Shown here: one piece after another, positions 14,783 to 23,298 of the stretch
How the letters are laid out: every line of letters begins with the position of its first letter
How positions within the stretch are numbered: position 1 is the stretch's first letter
Assembly (NCBI GenBank): GCA_000961805.1
Contig: LADV01000348.1
Coordinates: 1 to 26,941 of the forward strand
Origin: Peptococcaceae bacterium BRH_c23
Lineage (GTDB): Bacteria; Bacillota_B; Desulfitobacteriia; Desulfitobacteriales; Desulfitobacteriaceae
Direction: 5' to 3'
DNA: 26,941 nucleotides
The notes under the pieces: generated by a model
Databases searched by the model: none
What the model was told of the DNA's origin: nothing
The model's input: only the letters and a program-made list of their open reading frames with translations
Translations under genes and position numbers: made by a program

Positions 14783-15550
14783 ATGATGTGGCTCAAGGCT
14801 TGGAAACGAAATAAAGTAGACTCTGACGATCAGGTTGCGCTGGATCGCCTTCCTCGCCATATAGCCATTATCATGGATGGGAATGGACGATGGGCTAAGA
14901 AGCGCGGGCTTCCCCGATCAATGGGACATCGAGCAGGCGTAGAAGCCTTGCGTAAAGTCGTTAAAACCTGTTCAGAGCTGGGGATTGAAGTTCTCACAGT
15001 CTATGCGTTTTCGACGGAGAATTGGAGTAGGCCCAAAGATGAAGTGGGTATACTCATGACTTTACTGACCGAGTATTTAAGAAAAGAACTCAACGAGCTT
15101 CATCAAAACAAGGTGGTCATTCGAACCATCGGTAAAATTAAGGACCTTCCACTAGAAGCGCAGCGCGAATTAGAGCACTCAATGAAGAAAACTCGAGATA
15201 ATACGGGACTCATTCTTAACTTAGCTTTAAATTATGGTGGTCGATCTGAAATTATTGATGCCGTCAAGAAGGTGAGCAGCGATGTTTTGAGTGGGAAGCA
15301 GCGTATTGAGGAAATCAATGAGGATGTCTTCAGTCAAAAACTATTTACCAAAGGATTACCAGATCCTGATTTGCTAATTCGTACCTCAGGTGAAATGAGG
15401 TTGAGCAACTTTTTACTTTGGCAATTGGCCTATACTGAAATTGTCATTATCAAAGAGCTGTGGCCTGACTTTGGAGAGAAGGCCTTGATTGAGTCCATTA
15501 TAACGTATCAGAAGCGGGATCGCAGGTTCGGTGGAATACATACAGATTGA
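14783..15550 (+). CDS. uppS: Isoprenyl transferase, undecaprenyl diphosphate synthase
   Basis: UppS condenses isopentenyl diphosphate units onto farnesyl diphosphate to make the C55 carrier for cell-wall synthesis. The 255-residue product has HIAIIMDGNGRWAKKRGLPR (catalytic Asp in MDGNGRW), GHRAGVEALRKVV, LTVYAFSTENWSRPKDEV, LNYGGRSEI and RTSGEMRLSNFLLWQLAYTE, all conserved in cis-prenyltransferases. The ATG at 14783 or the adjacent 14786 follows GGGGGTG. cdsA follows after nine bases. Confidence 0.96.
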   Translation: MMWLKAWKRNKVDSDDQVALDRLPRHIAIIMDGNGRWAKKRGLPRSMGHRAGVEALRKVVKTCSELGIEVLTVYAFSTENWSRPKDEVGILMTLLTEYLRKELNELHQNKVVIRTIGKIKDLPLEAQRELEHSMKKTRDNTGLILNLALNYGGRSEIIDAVKKVSSDVLSGKQRIEEINEDVFSQKLFTKGLPDPDLLIRTSGEMRLSNFLLWQLAYTEIVIIKELWPDFGEKALIESIITYQKRDRRFGGIHTD

Positions 15551-15559
15551 GGATACAAC

Positions 15560-16342
15560 ATGTTTATAAGAACAATGAGTGCTTTGATAGGAGCTCCAAT
15601 TTTTTTAGCATTAATCTATTTTGGTGGATCCTATATCATCTTTTTGGTCACTTTGTTAACCTTGTTAGCTTTGAGGGAATTTTTACAAATTGGCGAACAG
15701 ATGGGTATTCGTTCTTGGCGTAAATTTTCGACCATCTTTGCGGTTATTTGGTTAATTGGTTTATTTAACGACGGAGGAGACTGGATGTTGCCAGCTCTTC
15801 TCTTATGGCTTCTAATTGGATTTGGGAGGCTTGCCTTAACATATCCTAAAACGTCGCTGAACGAGGCAAACTATAATATACTGTCGGTTGTTTATACTGT
15901 AATCTTATTATCCCATCTTTATTTACTTCGTGAGCTTCCGAGAGGCATAGAGTGGACTTTTCTTACTATATTTTTAGTATGGGCTACTGATACAGGTGCA
16001 TACCTGATTGGCAGACAATTCGGTCGCCATCGGTTAGCACCCCATGTAAGTCCGAAAAAAACTGTAGAGGGTTCGGTAGGGGGATTATTGTTTAGCATTG
16101 GCATAGCTCTTGGCTTTTGGCGATTTGTCGGTGGTGCACACTGGATGACGTATATCATATTAGGTCTTGTCATTGGAACCAGCGCACAAATTGGTGATCT
16201 GTTTGAGTCAGCCTTGAAACGTAGTGCGGGGGTTAAAGATTCCGGAAGTCTTATTCCTGGGCACGGTGGAATCTTGGATCGTTTCGACAGTCTCATCTTT
16301 GCCATACCCTTGGTATATTATGGAATAATCTTGCTATCATGA
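15560..16342 (+). CDS. cdsA: Phosphatidate cytidylyltransferase (CDP-diglyceride synthase)
   Basis: CdsA makes CDP-diacylglycerol from phosphatidic acid and CTP. The 260-residue protein is strongly hydrophobic with about seven or eight membrane segments. It carries the family signature near the C-terminus, with DTGAYLIGRQFGRH, SPKKTVEGSVGGLL, and KRSAGVKDSGSLIPGHGGIL followed by DRFDSL. The gene stands between uppS and dxr, as in most Firmicutes, with one extra permease gene inserted after it. Its stop codon overlaps the ribosome binding site of that gene. Confidence 0.95.
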   Translation: MFIRTMSALIGAPIFLALIYFGGSYIIFLVTLLTLLALREFLQIGEQMGIRSWRKFSTIFAVIWLIGLFNDGGDWMLPALLLWLLIGFGRLALTYPKTSLNEANYNILSVVYTVILLSHLYLLRELPRGIEWTFLTIFLVWATDTGAYLIGRQFGRHRLAPHVSPKKTVEGSVGGLLFSIGIALGFWRFVGGAHWMTYIILGLVIGTSAQIGDLFESALKRSAGVKDSGSLIPGHGGILDRFDSLIFAIPLVYYGIILLS

Positions 16343-16352
16343 GGTGAATACG

Positions 16353-17456
16353 TTGAGCATCCAGAAACATCCTATATGGACGAGTATTAGCAGGCTTGCT
16401 TTGGTGACTAGTGCCCTTGTCCTTTTAAAAGCTTTTACTTACTTCTTTCAAGACTTCTTGCCTGTTTTCGCGAATGTTATTGGCAAAATGTTCAGTGCCT
16501 TTTTGCCGTTTTTGATTGCGCTTATTCTGGCCTTTTTACTCGAACCACTGCTTGTTCGACTGATGCGTGCTGTGCGTATTCGCCGACCCTATGCTGCGGT
16601 ACTCACCCTCCTGTTGGCAATTGTGGGTTTGAGTTTATTTATTTTTCTGATTGTTGCTCGCCTTTATACCGAATTATCAGAGTTAGCCATCAAACTACCG
16701 AATTATGGATACCTTCTGGATCTAGTAACCAGACAAGTAGATACGGCTGAGCGGTTTGTACAGGTAAATCCTCAAATTCAAGATACTTTGTTTGCTTCCA
16801 CGGAAAGCTTTGCGAGAACACTTCAAGAATGGGCTAAATCAGGAAGTGCTTTTTTACTCTCTTTTCTGACTGCTTTGCCTGGTGTATTTATTGTGATGGT
16901 GGTTTCCGTTGTCGCAACCCTGCTTATAAGTTCGAGCTATCCGAATGTAAAACAGTTTATTTCTAATTTATTTCCCCGCCGTTGGCACGTTAGCGCCCAG
17001 GCGATTAGCGAGGACTTAGGCGCAGCAGTGGTAGGGTATTTACGAGCGCAAGCTATTTTAGTTTCTTTGACGGCACTGGCAACCATTGCTGGACTACTGC
17101 TGATGGGCAATCGTTATGCAGTTACGTTAGGTGTCATTGCTGGACTTTTAGATATCGTGCCAATTGTTGGCACTGGCATGCTCTTCGTCCCTTGGGCCGT
17201 CGCGTTATTAATTATGGGATCTTTCGGAGAAGGGTTAAAGCTGCTGCTAATGTGGATTGTTATTGTTACTATACGACAGTTTCTGGAACCTAAGGTTTTG
17301 TCGAAGGGAATTGGAATTCACCCACTTCCTACGCTCATTTCTATGTACGTGGGACTTCAGTTGATCGGAGGCTTGGGTCTTATAGTGGGACCAGCGTTTG
17401 TTATCAGTTATGAAGCGTTACGTCGAGTTGGAATATTTGGGCCTCCTAGAGAGTAA
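16353..17456 (+). CDS. AI-2E family (YtvI-like) membrane transporter
   Basis: The 367-residue product is a polytopic membrane protein: two N-terminal helices (about residues 15-60), a third following RRPYAAVLTLLLAIVG, a middle soluble/amphipathic segment, and four or five C-terminal helices with the conserved QAILVSLTALATIAGLLLMG, LLDIVPIVGTGMLFVPWA and QFLEPKVLSKGIGIHPLPTL. The last is the typical motif of the AI-2E/PerM family. Substrate is unknown; the family includes exporters and sodium/proton antiporters. I prefer TTG 16353, five bases after GAGGTGA, over GTG 16344, which lies within that site. It is not part of the B. subtilis cdsA-dxr order. Confidence 0.85.
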   Translation: MSIQKHPIWTSISRLALVTSALVLLKAFTYFFQDFLPVFANVIGKMFSAFLPFLIALILAFLLEPLLVRLMRAVRIRRPYAAVLTLLLAIVGLSLFIFLIVARLYTELSELAIKLPNYGYLLDLVTRQVDTAERFVQVNPQIQDTLFASTESFARTLQEWAKSGSAFLLSFLTALPGVFIVMVVSVVATLLISSSYPNVKQFISNLFPRRWHVSAQAISEDLGAAVVGYLRAQAILVSLTALATIAGLLLMGNRYAVTLGVIAGLLDIVPIVGTGMLFVPWAVALLIMGSFGEGLKLLLMWIVIVTIRQFLEPKVLSKGIGIHPLPTLISMYVGLQLIGGLGLIVGPAFVISYEALRRVGIFGPPRE

Positions 17457-17542
17457 TACCAAAGAGATAGTGGATTTTAAGTTAGGATTTTTAGTTTGTG
17501 GCAAAAAATAGGCTTTTACAGAGCAGGAAGAGATGATATGCG

Positions 17543-18685
17543 TTGAAAACGCTGACCCTATTAGGATCAACTGGCTCAATTGGACGTCAAACATTGGACG
17601 TCGTTCGTCACGCTCCAGAGCAGCTTACGGTTCATGCCTTAGTGGCCTCAAGAAGCGTTGACCTGATGGAAGAACAGGCGCGGCTTTTTCGTCCTGCAGT
17701 GGTAGTGATGATGGATGAGGCAGCAGCCCATGAATTAAGGGGGCGACTGAGGGATTTGCCGATTAAGGTGGATCAAGGTATGAACGGAATTATTGACTCC
17801 GTCATTGCGCCTCAAGTCGATACTGTTGTTACGGCTCTCTCTGGAAGAATTGGCTTAGAACCCACTTTAGCGGCGATAGAAACCGGGAAAACCATTGCCT
17901 TAGCCAACAAAGAAACCTTGGTGGCGGGTGGAGATTTGGTAATGTCTTCTGCTAAGAAGAAGAAGTGTCCTATCTTGCCGGTGGATAGCGAACATTCTGC
18001 CATATTCCAGTGCCTAGAGGAAAGCATGGATACCGTTGCCAAAATCATTTTAACTGCCTCGGGTGGGCCTTTCTTCGGCTGGACCAAGGAAAAATTAGCA
18101 ACGGTTACCTTAGAGAAGGCTCTCCGTCATCCCAATTGGGATATGGGTGCCAAAATCACCATTGACTCTGCGACGATGATGAATAAAGGTCTAGAAGTGA
18201 TCGAAGCACATCATCTGTTTAATATGGAGTATGATGAGATAGAGGTTCTGATTCATCCTCAAAGTGTGATTCATTCCATGGTGGAATATCAAGATGGCTC
18301 GGTCCTTGCGCAATTAGGAAGACCAGATATGCGTTTGCCGATCCAGTATGCTTTGAGTTACCCAACGCGCTGGAGGAATCCGTTTGAACGCCTAGATCTC
18401 AGAGGAAAAACTTTATCCTTTCATGAACCTGACATGGAGGCTTTTCCTGCCTTGGCCTTGGCATATCAGGTGGGACGACGTGGTGGGACCCTGACCGCAG
18501 TCATGAACGCCGCTAATGAAGTAGCTGTTTCAGCCTTCCTCCAGAAGAGAATAACCTATTTGCAGATTTTAGAGATTGTTATGAAGGTTTGTTCTGAGCA
18601 TCATGTCTTAGATAGCATGGATTTGGGAAGTATACTCGATGCAGACACTTGGGCACGTCGTCGGACTGAAGAACATATTTTGTAG
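17543..18685 (+). CDS. dxr: 1-deoxy-D-xylulose 5-phosphate reductoisomerase
   Basis: Dxr (IspC) converts DXP to MEP, the committed step of the MEP isoprenoid pathway, with NADPH and a divalent metal. The 380-residue product shows the NADPH-binding start LTLLGSTGSIGRQTLDVV, the substrate and metal region IALANKETLVAGGDLVM with PVDSEHSAIFQCLE, and later LTASGGPFFGW, HPNWDMGAKITIDSATMMNK and LIHPQSVIHSMVEYQDGSV. The start is TTG 17543, with AGGAAG about 12 bases upstream; no in-frame ATG is better. The TAG stop is formed by the first bases of a TTCG-type repeat. Confidence 0.96.
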   Translation: MKTLTLLGSTGSIGRQTLDVVRHAPEQLTVHALVASRSVDLMEEQARLFRPAVVVMMDEAAAHELRGRLRDLPIKVDQGMNGIIDSVIAPQVDTVVTALSGRIGLEPTLAAIETGKTIALANKETLVAGGDLVMSSAKKKKCPILPVDSEHSAIFQCLEESMDTVAKIILTASGGPFFGWTKEKLATVTLEKALRHPNWDMGAKITIDSATMMNKGLEVIEAHHLFNMEYDEIEVLIHPQSVIHSMVEYQDGSVLAQLGRPDMRLPIQYALSYPTRWRNPFERLDLRGKTLSFHEPDMEAFPALALAYQVGRRGGTLTAVMNAANEVAVSAFLQKRITYLQILEIVMKVCSEHHVLDSMDLGSILDADTWARRRTEEHIL

Positions 18686-18800
18686 TTCGTAATTCGTAGT
18701 TCGATTTCGACTTTCGAAAATACCAGATGAATAGGGTACTTGATATTAAATTAGTATAAAACATCTTCGAACCACGAACCACGTACTACGAACATCGAAA
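18683..18800. repeat. TTCG/CGAA imperfect palindromic repeat between dxr and rseP
   Basis: The left arm starts at the dxr stop codon (TAGTTCGTAATTCGTAGTTC, then more TTCG). The right arm (18763-18800) reads CTTCGAACCACGAACCACG, then ACTACGAACATCGAAAA. A/T-rich centre without an ORF. The right edge ACATCGAAAA runs straight into GGGGGGG, the ribosome binding site of rseP. Confidence 0.75.
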
Positions 18801-18812
18801 AGGGGGGGTAAA

Positions 18813-19877
18813 GTGTTAACAACACTCGCCATTGTTTTTGTTTTTGGAAGCATGGTTATGGTTCATGAATTCGGACACTATATTGTCGCAAGATGGTTCG
18901 GGGTTAAGGTGATAGAGTTTAGTTTTGGTTTCGGTCCAAAAATTGTGGGTTATCAGGGTAAGGAAACAATTTATGCACTGCGGATCATTCCATTAGGGGG
19001 TTTTGTCAAACTTCATGGTATGGATGCTGAAGTGGATGCCAACGGTCGAGCGATAATAGCCCCGAGCAAAGATGCTCACAGTTTTATGAATAAGCCAGTT
19101 TGGCAGCGTATGGCTGTGATTGCGGCTGGACCGATCATGAATTTTGTCTTAGCTGTGGTCTTATTCATAAGCGTATTTGCTTATCTTGGAATTCCGGTTG
19201 TCAGTAATACTATCGGTTCACTCGTGACGGGAAAACCCGCTGCCACGGCGGGAATCCTACCTGGAGATCGAATTATAGCAGTCAATCAGGAGTCAACGCC
19301 AGATTGGACGCGCTTAACGGAAGTCATACATGCTAAGCCTGACCAACTCTTAACCTTAACAATAGAACGTGCCAATGAAAAGCAAACCCTAACTGTGAAA
19401 ACAGAAATAGATGCCCAAACAGGTCATGGGATGATTGGGATTGCGCCAGAAGAAAAAGTCACTTATGTTCAAGCCTCAATCTTAGAATCGACTCGTTATG
19501 GCTTCGAACGTTCGGTGGATTTTACTAAGCTCATTCTTGTGACTTTAACTAAAATGATAACCGGGAAGATCCCCGCCGATGTAGGGGGTCCAGTCATGAT
19601 AGCTCAGGTTATCGGAGAAGGTGCGCATCAGGGTTTGGCTAATTTATTGGGGTTGACCGGAGTTTTAAGCATCCAATTGGGACTCATTAACTTGTTCCCC
19701 ATCCCAGCGCTGGATGGGAGCCGACTTATTTTCCTTTTGATTGAAGGCTTAAGAGGGAAACCACTGAACCCGGAAAAAGAAAACATGATTCACTTGGTAG
19801 GCTTTGTGTTACTGATGGTTTTAATGCTGGCTGTTACTTACAAAGATGTCTTACGTTTGTTTGTCAAAGCTGGGTGA
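18813..19877 (+). CDS. rseP: RIP metalloprotease RseP (RasP)
   Basis: The 354-residue site-2 zinc protease cleaves transmembrane segments of anti-sigma factors and remnant signal peptides. The first membrane helix carries MVHEFGHYIVAR, with the HExxH zinc motif. The central PDZ domain spans about 125-205 (GKPAATAGILPGDRIIAVNQ). The C-terminal part has the third zinc ligand in NLFPIPALDGSRLIFLLIEG. The start is GTG 18813 behind a run of seven G. The stop overlaps a possible GTG of the next frame, but ispG has its own better start downstream. Confidence 0.95.
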   Translation: MLTTLAIVFVFGSMVMVHEFGHYIVARWFGVKVIEFSFGFGPKIVGYQGKETIYALRIIPLGGFVKLHGMDAEVDANGRAIIAPSKDAHSFMNKPVWQRMAVIAAGPIMNFVLAVVLFISVFAYLGIPVVSNTIGSLVTGKPAATAGILPGDRIIAVNQESTPDWTRLTEVIHAKPDQLLTLTIERANEKQTLTVKTEIDAQTGHGMIGIAPEEKVTYVQASILESTRYGFERSVDFTKLILVTLTKMITGKIPADVGGPVMIAQVIGEGAHQGLANLLGLTGVLSIQLGLINLFPIPALDGSRLIFLLIEGLRGKPLNPEKENMIHLVGFVLLMVLMLAVTYKDVLRLFVKAG

Positions 19878-19909
19878 TGTACAGGGGAAAACAGGAGGTA
19901 ACAGCAGAA

Positions 19910-20992
19910 ATGATACAGAGAAAGACAACAAAACCAGTCCAAGTCGGGTCCGTGACAGTCGGTGGCGGAGCCTCGATTGTCATACAATCGATGACCAATA
20001 CGGATACTCGTGATGTCACCAAATCCTTGGCTCAGATTCAGGCCTTGGCTGCAGCAGGGTGTGAAATTGTGCGCCTTGCAGTGTTAGATGGAGATGCAGC
20101 CAAGGCTTTAGGAGAGATTACCACTAAGAGCCCTCTCCCTGTGATTGCAGATATCCACTTTGATTATCGGCTAGCTCTGCTAGCAGTTGAACAGGGAATC
20201 CACGGTTTGCGGCTTAATCCCGGAAATATTGGGGCTCGTTGGAAAGTTCAAGAGGTTGTTCGCGCCGTGAAGGAACAACATATCCCCATCCGAATAGGTG
20301 TAAACGCTGGGTCACTGGAAAAAGAACTTCTCGAAAAGTATGGAGGCCCCACTGCTTTAGGAATGGTCGAAAGTGCCTTAGGACATATTCGATTACTTGA
20401 AGATGAAGGCTATGATAAGATAAAGGTCTCTTTAAAAGCTTCTTCTGTCCCTCTGATGCTGGATGCTTATCGCAAGATACATGAGGTGGTTGATTACCCT
20501 CTGCATGTAGGGGTAACAGAAGCAGGAACGGTACGTTCAGGGGTGGTAAAGTCGGCGATAGGGATCGGGACGCTCCTTGCTGAAGGGATCGGTGATACGA
20601 TAAGAGTGTCGCTGACCGGAGATCCCGTACGTGAGATTCCTATAGCCCTTGAAATTCTGCGTGTTCTCGGCTTAAGGCAACGGAGCGTGGAATTAATCAG
20701 TTGCCCAACCTGTGGTCGTACTCAAGTTGATTTAGAGTTACTCGCTGAAAAAGTTGAGGAACGCCTAGCACAGCTTCCCCCCCTAAACAAGCCCTTAAAA
20801 GTTGCTGTGATGGGATGCGTGGTTAATGGACCGGGGGAGGCCAGTGAAGCTGATTATGGGATCGCAGGCGGAAAAGGAATAGGGCTTTTATTTCGCAAAG
20901 GAGAGATAGTGGCCCGCCTTCCTGAAGAGGAATTGCTAGCGGCTTTGCTCCACGAAATTGAAGAGCATGTTCGAGATCATCAGAAACTATAA
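19910..20992 (+). CDS. ispG: 4-hydroxy-3-methylbut-2-enyl diphosphate synthase (IspG)
   Basis: IspG carries out the penultimate MEP-pathway step, converting MEcPP to HMBPP with a [4Fe-4S] cluster. The 360-residue product has the TIM-barrel N-terminus (VTVGGGASIVIQSMTNTDTR), VIADIHFDYRLAL, LRLNPGNIG, LHVGVTEAGTVRSGVVKSAI, then the cluster ligands SCPTCGRTQVDLE and VMGCVVNGPGEASEADYG. ATG 19910 follows AGGAGG (19893-19898) at good spacing. An open extension back to GTG 19874 overlaps the rseP stop and has no ribosome binding site of its own. With dxr two genes upstream, two steps of the same pathway are encoded in this cluster. Confidence 0.96.
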   Translation: MIQRKTTKPVQVGSVTVGGGASIVIQSMTNTDTRDVTKSLAQIQALAAAGCEIVRLAVLDGDAAKALGEITTKSPLPVIADIHFDYRLALLAVEQGIHGLRLNPGNIGARWKVQEVVRAVKEQHIPIRIGVNAGSLEKELLEKYGGPTALGMVESALGHIRLLEDEGYDKIKVSLKASSVPLMLDAYRKIHEVVDYPLHVGVTEAGTVRSGVVKSAIGIGTLLAEGIGDTIRVSLTGDPVREIPIALEILRVLGLRQRSVELISCPTCGRTQVDLELLAEKVEERLAQLPPLNKPLKVAVMGCVVNGPGEASEADYGIAGGKGIGLLFRKGEIVARLPEEELLAALLHEIEEHVRDHQKL

Positions 20993-21003
20993 AAAACATT
21001 TAA

Positions 21004-21021
21004 TTATGACCTAAGTCATAA
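21004..21021 (+). other. Small hairpin between ispG and proS
   Basis: TTATGAC (21004-21010) pairs with GTCATAA (21015-21021) around CTAA. Without a T-run it is unlikely to end transcription fully. Confidence 0.4.
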
Positions 21022-21055
21022 ATCATTAAGAACAGATTGGAAAGGAATGGACATC

Positions 21056-22780
21056 ATGCTCGTCAGTCAACTATTAAATCCTACACTTCGTGAGGTTCCT
21101 GCTGAAGCTGAGGTTATTAGCCATCAATTGATGGTTCGAGCAGGCTTAATTCGTAAGTCGGCGTCTGGTTTTTACACCTTTTTGCCCTTGGGGTTAAGAG
21201 TTTTAAGGAAGATTGAATCCATTGTTCGTGAAGAAATGAATGCCAAAGGTGGGCAAGAAGTCCTTATGCCGATTATGCAACCAGCAGAATTATGGAAAGA
21301 GAGTGGACGCTGGGATGTCTACGGTGCAGAGCTTTTTCGTTTAAAAGATCGTCATAATCGTGAGTTTTGCCTGGGACCAACCCATGAAGAAATCATCACC
21401 GACCTAATTAGAGGGGAAGTCCGTTCTTACAAACAGCTTCCTCTGCTCCTCTATCAAATACAGAATAAATATCGGGATGAGCGGCGCCCTCGCTTTGGCT
21501 TGATGCGGGGCCGAGAATTCCTTATGAAAGACCTCTACTCATTTGACCGCGATGAAGCTGGCCTCCAAGAGAGTTATCAAAAAATGTACGAGGCTTATTG
21601 CCGAATCTTTTCTCGTTGTGGCTTAACCTATCGTCCAGTAGAAGCCGACGCAGGCGCAATCGGAGGAACAGGTGGCACCCATGAATTTATGGTATTGGCT
21701 GATTCAGGGGAAAATTCTGTGGTTTATTGTTCCAAGTGCGAGTATGCTGCAAATATGGAAAAATCGGAATGTAATCCCCAAGGGATCGAAGATGTCTCGC
21801 CAGAGGGAGGGCGCCAGCTGGTGGCTACTCCAGGTGTAAAGACGATTGACCAACTCGGTGATTATTTGACAGTACCTAAGACCAGCCTCGTAAAGTCATT
21901 GCTTTATCAAGGGGATGACAAATTATTCTTGGTCTTGATTCGTGGAGACCGCACGTTAAATGAAATAAAATTAAATAATGCCTTAGGCGGATTCGTTTCC
22001 CTGCAACTTGCTGCACCTGAAGAAGTGCAGAAGATTTTAGGATGTGGACCCGGTTCCGTGGGCCCAATAGAGGTTCCTGAAGGGCTCATGGTCGTTGCTG
22101 ATGCAGAAATTCCTCTGATGAAAAAGGCTGTTTGTGGAGCAAACAAAATTGATTATCACTATGTGGATGCCGTTCCCAGTCGCGATTTTCGTTTAGATCG
22201 GGTCTTAGATTTAAGAATGGTAGAGCCCGGAGAGGCTTGTCTTAAATGTGGTGCGCCGCTTAAGGAAGCCAGAGGAATTGAAGTCGGGCAAGTTTTCAAG
22301 TTGGGAACAAAGTATAGTAAAGCGTTTGGGGCGACTTTTCTCGACGAAAACGGAGAAGAGAAGAATTGTGTCATGGGTTGCTACGGGGTTGGTGTCACCC
22401 GATCGATTGCTGCTGCAATCGAACAGAATCATGATGACTTTGGAATTATTTGGCCCATGCCGATTGCGCCATATCACTGTATAATTATTCCGGCTAGTAA
22501 TAAAGATGCTCAAGTCGTGGAGACAGCTCAAAAAGTGTATCTGGAACTACAGCGCCTGGGCGTGGAAGTGGTGCTTGACGATCGAGATGAACGTGCTGGG
22601 GTTAAATTTAAGGATGCAGATTTGGTCGGGTATCCGATACGGGTGACACTAGGGAGCAAAACACTTGCCAATGGTCAAGTTGAACTTAGAGAACGCAAAT
22701 CGAGTGAAACACAACTTGTCAATGTTGAGGAAGTTGCTCAACATGTAAAGACCATTATAGAGAAGGCTCTCTCATTCTAA
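21056..22780 (+). CDS. proS: Prolyl-tRNA synthetase (bacterial type, with editing domain)
   Basis: The 574-residue class II synthetase charges tRNA-Pro. Motif 1 region [17 protein letters not shown]; motif 2 with [20 protein letters not shown]; an insertion editing domain (about residues 225-400) of the YbaK type that clears Ala-tRNA-Pro, with [15 protein letters not shown]; motif 3 [17 protein letters not shown]; and the C-terminal anticodon-binding domain ([19 protein letters not shown]). I prefer ATG 21056 ([10 protein letters not shown]), nine bases after GGAAAGGA. The ATG at 21047 touches that site. There is no T-box leader in the short upstream gap. In Bacillus polC follows. Confidence 0.97.
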   Translation: MLVSQLLNPTLREVPAEAEVISHQLMVRAGLIRKSASGFYTFLPLGLRVLRKIESIVREEMNAKGGQEVLMPIMQPAELWKESGRWDVYGAELFRLKDRHNREFCLGPTHEEIITDLIRGEVRSYKQLPLLLYQIQNKYRDERRPRFGLMRGREFLMKDLYSFDRDEAGLQESYQKMYEAYCRIFSRCGLTYRPVEADAGAIGGTGGTHEFMVLADSGENSVVYCSKCEYAANMEKSECNPQGIEDVSPEGGRQLVATPGVKTIDQLGDYLTVPKTSLVKSLLYQGDDKLFLVLIRGDRTLNEIKLNNALGGFVSLQLAAPEEVQKILGCGPGSVGPIEVPEGLMVVADAEIPLMKKAVCGANKIDYHYVDAVPSRDFRLDRVLDLRMVEPGEACLKCGAPLKEARGIEVGQVFKLGTKYSKAFGATFLDENGEEKNCVMGCYGVGVTRSIAAAIEQNHDDFGIIWPMPIAPYHCIIIPASNKDAQVVETAQKVYLELQRLGVEVVLDDRDERAGVKFKDADLVGYPIRVTLGSKTLANGQVELRERKSSETQLVNVEEVAQHVKTIIEKALSF

Positions 22781-22817
22781 CGTTAACCTTTATGAAATCA
22801 TTGAAAAAACTCTACTC

Positions 22818-22853
22818 ATTCGAGCTTCGTATTTCGAACATCGAACATCGATT
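22818..22853. repeat. Short TTCG/CGAA repeat after proS
   Basis: ATTCGAGCTTCGTATTTCG, then AACATCGAACATCGATT. Only one compact copy, with left (TTCG) and right (CGAA) halves touching. Its right edge ACATCGATT is followed by AAGGGG, the ribosome binding site of the next ORF. Confidence 0.55.
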
Positions 22854-22867
22854 AAGGGGTGAGAAGC

Positions 22868-23110
22868 ATGGTTAAGCCTCTTCGGTCTAAGGAAGTACCA
22901 TTCCTTATTAAAATCCCTTCGGATCGAATGGGACTTTTGCATCACGATCTGACGAAAGTAGAGCTTACGCGGGTGGAGGTCTTTCCCAAACAAGGGAAAT
23001 GGATCCTCCACCTTTCTACTTCATTTGAACTGGAGAACTCCAGTTTATTGGACTTGGAATCGTTGTTAATGGCACAAGTTCCAGAGATAAAGGTAAGGTT
23101 TTGGCTCTAG
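22868..23110 (+). pseudogene. Probable remnant of polC: N-terminal domain only
   Basis: The 80-residue ORF sits exactly where Firmicute synteny (proS-polC-rimP-nusA) puts polC. Its sequence fits the short N-terminal domain of PolC: after a variable lead, KVELTRVEVFPKQGKWILHL and then FELENSSLL, followed by LMAQVPEIKVRF. This is the pattern of strand, Lys-x-x-x-Trp, strand, helix and Ile-rich strand that opens Bacillus PolC. The frame ends in TAG after FWL. The polymerase, exonuclease and PHP domains (over 1,300 residues) are absent, and the next 1.3 kb holds other sequence. ATG 22868 follows AAGGGG (22854-22859), so it may still be translated as a stand-alone domain. The assignment is from synteny plus weak similarity. 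Confidence 0.45.
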
Positions 23111-23186
23111 GAAAACTTAGCCATCCGTGAGAATTATGCCGTTAGAGCAAGAAGATATCGAAAATAGTAGGTAGTTCTTGCAGATA

Positions 23187-23195
23187 TGGTATAAT
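23187..23195 (+). promoter_or_regulatory. Extended -10 promoter upstream of the membrane-anchored protein
   Basis: TGGTATAAT is a perfect TATAAT hexamer (23190-23195) with TG one base upstream. No good -35 is seen at 17 bases, which extended -10 promoters tolerate. It gives a leader of about 95 bases before the ATG at 23299, including AGCTGCCCAAAAGGTTCAGC, whose ends can pair. Confidence 0.6.
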
Positions 23196-23298
23196 ACTAA
23201 TAGGGTAATAGTTTCTTAGCTGCCCAAAAGGTTCAGCGGCGGTAATGGCGTACGGTGCTTATTTAACCATTAACATTAATCTGTTTGGAGAATTGTCT

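Noticed and set aside
19874..19909. N-terminal extension of IspG from the GTG overlapping the rseP stop
   Set aside because: The ribosome binding site AGGAGG at 19893 lies inside this stretch and serves ATG 19910, where the family's conserved sequence begins.
20993..21055. T-box leader for proS
   Set aside because: The gap is only 63 bases and holds just a small hairpin; there is no room for a T-box or for its specifier and antiterminator.
22248..22484. 78-codon frame inside proS
   Set aside because: Alternative frame within the conserved proS motif 3 region; no independent support.
23196..23298. c-di-GMP or other riboswitch before the membrane-anchored gene
   Set aside because: GGCGGTAATGGCGTACGGTG looked suggestive, but I could not match it to the conserved cores of riboswitch classes I know.
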